Shown: piece after piece, positions 32,560 to 34,077 of the stretch
Numbering within the stretch: position 1 is the first letter of the stretch
Layout of the letters: every line of letters begins with the position of its first letter
NCBI GenBank assembly: GCA_964471945.1
Contig: CAYYIJ010000015.1
Span: 1-34,077, forward strand
Direction of reading: 5' to 3'
DNA length: 34,077 nt
DNA from: JASEHD01 sp964471945
Lineage (GTDB): Bacteria; Bacteroidota; Ignavibacteria; UBA10030; SZUA-254
Made by a program: the position numbers and the translations under genes
Notes under the pieces: model-generated
What the model was told of the DNA's origin: nothing
Database searches by the model: none
The model's input: only the letters and a program-made list of their open reading frames with translations

Positions 32560-32661
32560 AAAATAGCCTACTGAGAATTCCTTAATTTTCTTATTGATTT
32601 CAAAAGTGATATTTAACTATATTAAAGGTGATATCAATGCGCTCATGATAATAAATATTTG

Positions 32662-33042
32662 ATGAATAAATCAATTTTGATAATAGATGATTCTGAAATC
32701 ATCCGCGAGCGTTTAGTGAATAGACTGGAACGGTTTCCTGGTGTACGATTGATAAAGCAGGCAAAAGATAAGATTAGTGCGTTAGCTGCTTTTGAAAATA
32801 CAAATCCCGAGGTAGCAATTATCGACATCCAATTACCAGACGGAAATGGAATTGATATTTTGTGTAAAATTAAAAAAGAAAATTGTTCCACCGTTGTTAT
32901 TGTACTGACTAATTATCCTTATTCAGTTATTCGAAAGCGCTGTCTTGAATTAGGTGCTGATTATTTTTTTGACAAATCAACGGAATTTGAAAAGATATTT
33001 GATGTACTGGATAAAATTTCTGTTAGCGAAAGTACTCATTAA
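32662..33042 (+). CDS. Stand-alone response-regulator receiver protein
   Basis: 126 residues from the ATG at 32662; a TTG one codon before it is less likely. It is a receiver domain only, with acidic Asp9-Asp10 (IIDDSE), acceptor Asp55 in IIDIQLPDGNG, a conserved Thr in VLTNYPY and Lys in FDKSTEF. With no output domain it may be a phosphate shuttle or sink, or act by protein contact. It lies 144 bases after the NarL-type regulator, in the same direction, so it could receive phosphate from the same kinase. The gap has a weak terminator and a pair of AAAGGTGATAT-like direct repeats (32603-32613, 32624-32634). Confidence 0.92.
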   Translation: MNKSILIIDDSEIIRERLVNRLERFPGVRLIKQAKDKISALAAFENTNPEVAIIDIQLPDGNGIDILCKIKKENCSTVVIVLTNYPYSVIRKRCLELGADYFFDKSTEFEKIFDVLDKISVSESTH

Positions 33043-33074
33043 TATTTTTTATTGTCACTTAGATACAATGATTT

Positions 33075-33152
33075 TGTGTGGGCTCGGCAGTCCCCCCCCC
33101 TACGAACTCAAGTTGCCTCCACTTGAGACGTTGCTGGGCTCACACATTTTTT
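33075..33152 (+). terminator. Long composite hairpin with a C9 tract and T6 tail
   Basis: A 17-position stem joins 33075-33091 (starting TGTGTGGGC) to 33130-33146 (ending CACACA), with five G-T pairs. Inside lies the perfect seven-pair hairpin CTCAAGT (33107-33113) / ACTTGAG (33121-33127). A run of nine C (33092-33100) is unpaired in the outer loop. T6 follows at 33147-33152. It fits a terminator for the receiver gene, between convergent genes, but it is unusually large and GC-rich. It could instead be a small RNA or a mobile palindrome. Confidence 0.55.
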
Positions 33153-33165
33153 ATTACTACCCAAC

Positions 33166-34077
33166 CTATCTATCAGTCTTTGATTTAATAACTGCATCCG
33201 CAGGCATGCCCGGCTTAAGTATCTGCCCAGGATTTGGAATTTCAATTTTCACACCGAACACGAGTTTTGTTCTATCCTCTTTAGTCTGGATATTTTTCGG
33301 AGTGAACTCGGCAATAGATGAGATGTAAATTACTTTCCCGGGAAATGCTTTCTTCGGCTCTGCATCTATATAGACTTTGGCATCCTGTCCTAATTTTACT
33401 TTTGCCAATTCTTCTTCGGAGATGTAGATCATGAGTTGTACTTTATCGAGCCGCGATATCCTAAAGAGCGAAGTGTTGGGTGTAACCATTTCTCCTTCCT
33501 CAACTATCTTATGTGTTATGACACCATTGATTGGAGCCGTCACATACGAATCCTGAATTTTCTTTTTCATTGCTTTCACCTGCGCTAGGGCTTGATCTCG
33601 TCGCGCACGTGCAGCATCGATTTCCTCGGGACGTAATCCTTTTTTTAGTTTATCATAATTTTGTTTTGCAACAATATATCTTGTTCGTGCATCATCAACT
33701 TGCTTTTGTGTAACACTGCCTTCCTTGATCAGCCCTTCGGTACGATGAAGATCGTCCTCAGCGTTCTTGAAAGTTGCTTGAGCTTGTGTTATGTCTTCTT
33801 CTCGCGTGCCAATCACAGCAAGTTTGTATTGTGCATCTGCAGCTTCAAAATTTGCCTGAGACTGATCGAGTTGTATTAACAGATCAGAACGGTCGAGTAA
33901 TGCTAAGGTATCATTAATTTTTACAGTCGAACCTTCATTTACCAAAATATTCATTACTTGCCCTCCAACCTTCGCACCAATTGTTACCTCGGTTGTTTCA
34001 ATCGTGCCGGAAGCCGAGATTTGATTATCTTTGTTTCCTGAACAACCGATTAATGAAAGGGAAATTATAATCAATAG
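33166..34077 (-). CDS. HlyD-family membrane fusion lipoprotein (5' end outside window)
   Basis: At least 303 residues; the frame stays open to the right edge, so the true start lies just outside. The N-terminus has a hydrophobic stretch ending in the lipobox LIGC, so it is an inner- or outer-membrane-anchored lipoprotein. A biotinyl-lipoyl-like half (VGGQVMNILVNEGSTVKIND), a long coiled-coil hairpin (~residues 70-165) and the second lipoyl half (VTAPINGVITHKIVEEGEMV) follow, then the beta-barrel region (AKVYIDAEPKKAFPGKV). This is the periplasmic adaptor of an ABC-type efflux system (YbhG/EmrA-like). Its transporter is probably upstream or downstream beyond the window. Confidence 0.9.
   Translation of the reverse strand, partial: LLIIISLSLIGCSGNKDNQISASGTIETTEVTIGAKVGGQVMNILVNEGSTVKINDTLALLDRSDLLIQLDQSQANFEAADAQYKLAVIGTREEDITQAQATFKNAEDDLHRTEGLIKEGSVTQKQVDDARTRYIVAKQNYDKLKKGLRPEEIDAARARRDQALAQVKAMKKKIQDSYVTAPINGVITHKIVEEGEMVTPNTSLFRISRLDKVQLMIYISEEELAKVKLGQDAKVYIDAEPKKAFPGKVIYISSIAEFTPKNIQTKEDRTKLVFGVKIEIPNPGQILKPGMPADAVIKSKTDR

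Noticed and set aside
33075..33152. Integron attC site or insertion-sequence end
   Set aside because: The attC core motifs (RYYYAAC and GTTRRRY) are not present in the right places, and there is no integrase or transposase gene and no clear target duplication.
1..34077. CRISPR arrays, intact transposases, prophage genes, toxin-antitoxin pairs
   Set aside because: No regularly spaced repeats and no ORF with such domains were seen; the window is mostly core genes.

Overview
The window is about 34 kb of AT-rich chromosomal DNA from a Gram-negative bacterium, most likely of the FCB superphylum (Ignavibacteria/Chlorobi/Bacteroidetes side). The lineage is inferred from a GWxTD-domain protein next to an Omp85 barrel, a short CstA, a PEP/pyruvate-binding protein with receiver domains, and the gene neighbourhoods; there is no rRNA to confirm it. 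Most of the content is core housekeeping. I see no phage, intact insertion sequence, CRISPR array or recognisable defence island.

Layout. (1) 1-4610: the 3' end of an unidentified + strand gene, a long - strand protein with two receiver-like domains and a PPDK-type ATP-grasp domain, then a LOG-family/Nudix pair behind a recognisable promoter. (2) 4635-5822: a small membrane protein of unknown function, then tRNA-Gly(CCC) and tRNA-Val(TAC) separated by an unusually structured spacer. (3) 5823-8135: a TIGR01777 epimerase, and divergently a SpoU rRNA/tRNA methyltransferase overlapping RNase HI. (4) 8186-13087, all - strand: a degenerate PurC homologue, psd, pssA, purS, purQ and tatA, followed downstream by sucD and ndk. 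Purine synthesis, phosphatidylethanolamine synthesis and Tat export are interleaved here. (5) 13233-14058: tRNA-Gln(CTG) and tRNA-Glu(CTC), about 500 bp of broken coding-like sequence, and a 41-codon ORF behind a palindrome. (6) 14114-15763: CstA.

(7) 15925-26642: a long, tightly packed - strand run: an NTF2-like protein, a GT9 glycosyltransferase, a DUF3108 protein, a deoxyhypusine-synthase-like protein, a CPBP protease, CdsA, RimO, GWxTD protein, a three-POTRA Omp85 barrel, RNase HII and YraN. Most junctions from the glycosyltransferase onward overlap or lie within a few bases, so this looks like one envelope-centred operon, closed by a hairpin at 15850-15870. (8) 26860-28731: dnaG, with a clear terminator. 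(9) 28795-33042: a sensory module of a five-PAS HisKA_3 kinase with an N-terminal pseudo-receiver, a NarL-type regulator and a stand-alone receiver. (10) A long composite hairpin with a C9 tract, then the 5'-truncated HlyD-type adaptor at the right edge.

The most interesting items are the receiver/PEP-binding fusion without phosphotransfer domains, the GWxTD/Omp85 pair, the deoxyhypusine-synthase-like protein, the degenerate PurC, the Glu-substituted pseudo-receiver, and three unexplained structured or decayed intergenic segments (5521-5668, 13397-13901, 33075-33152). None proves a new system. Gene starts are mixed: some genes have a strong AAGGAG site, others only an A/T-rich leader.
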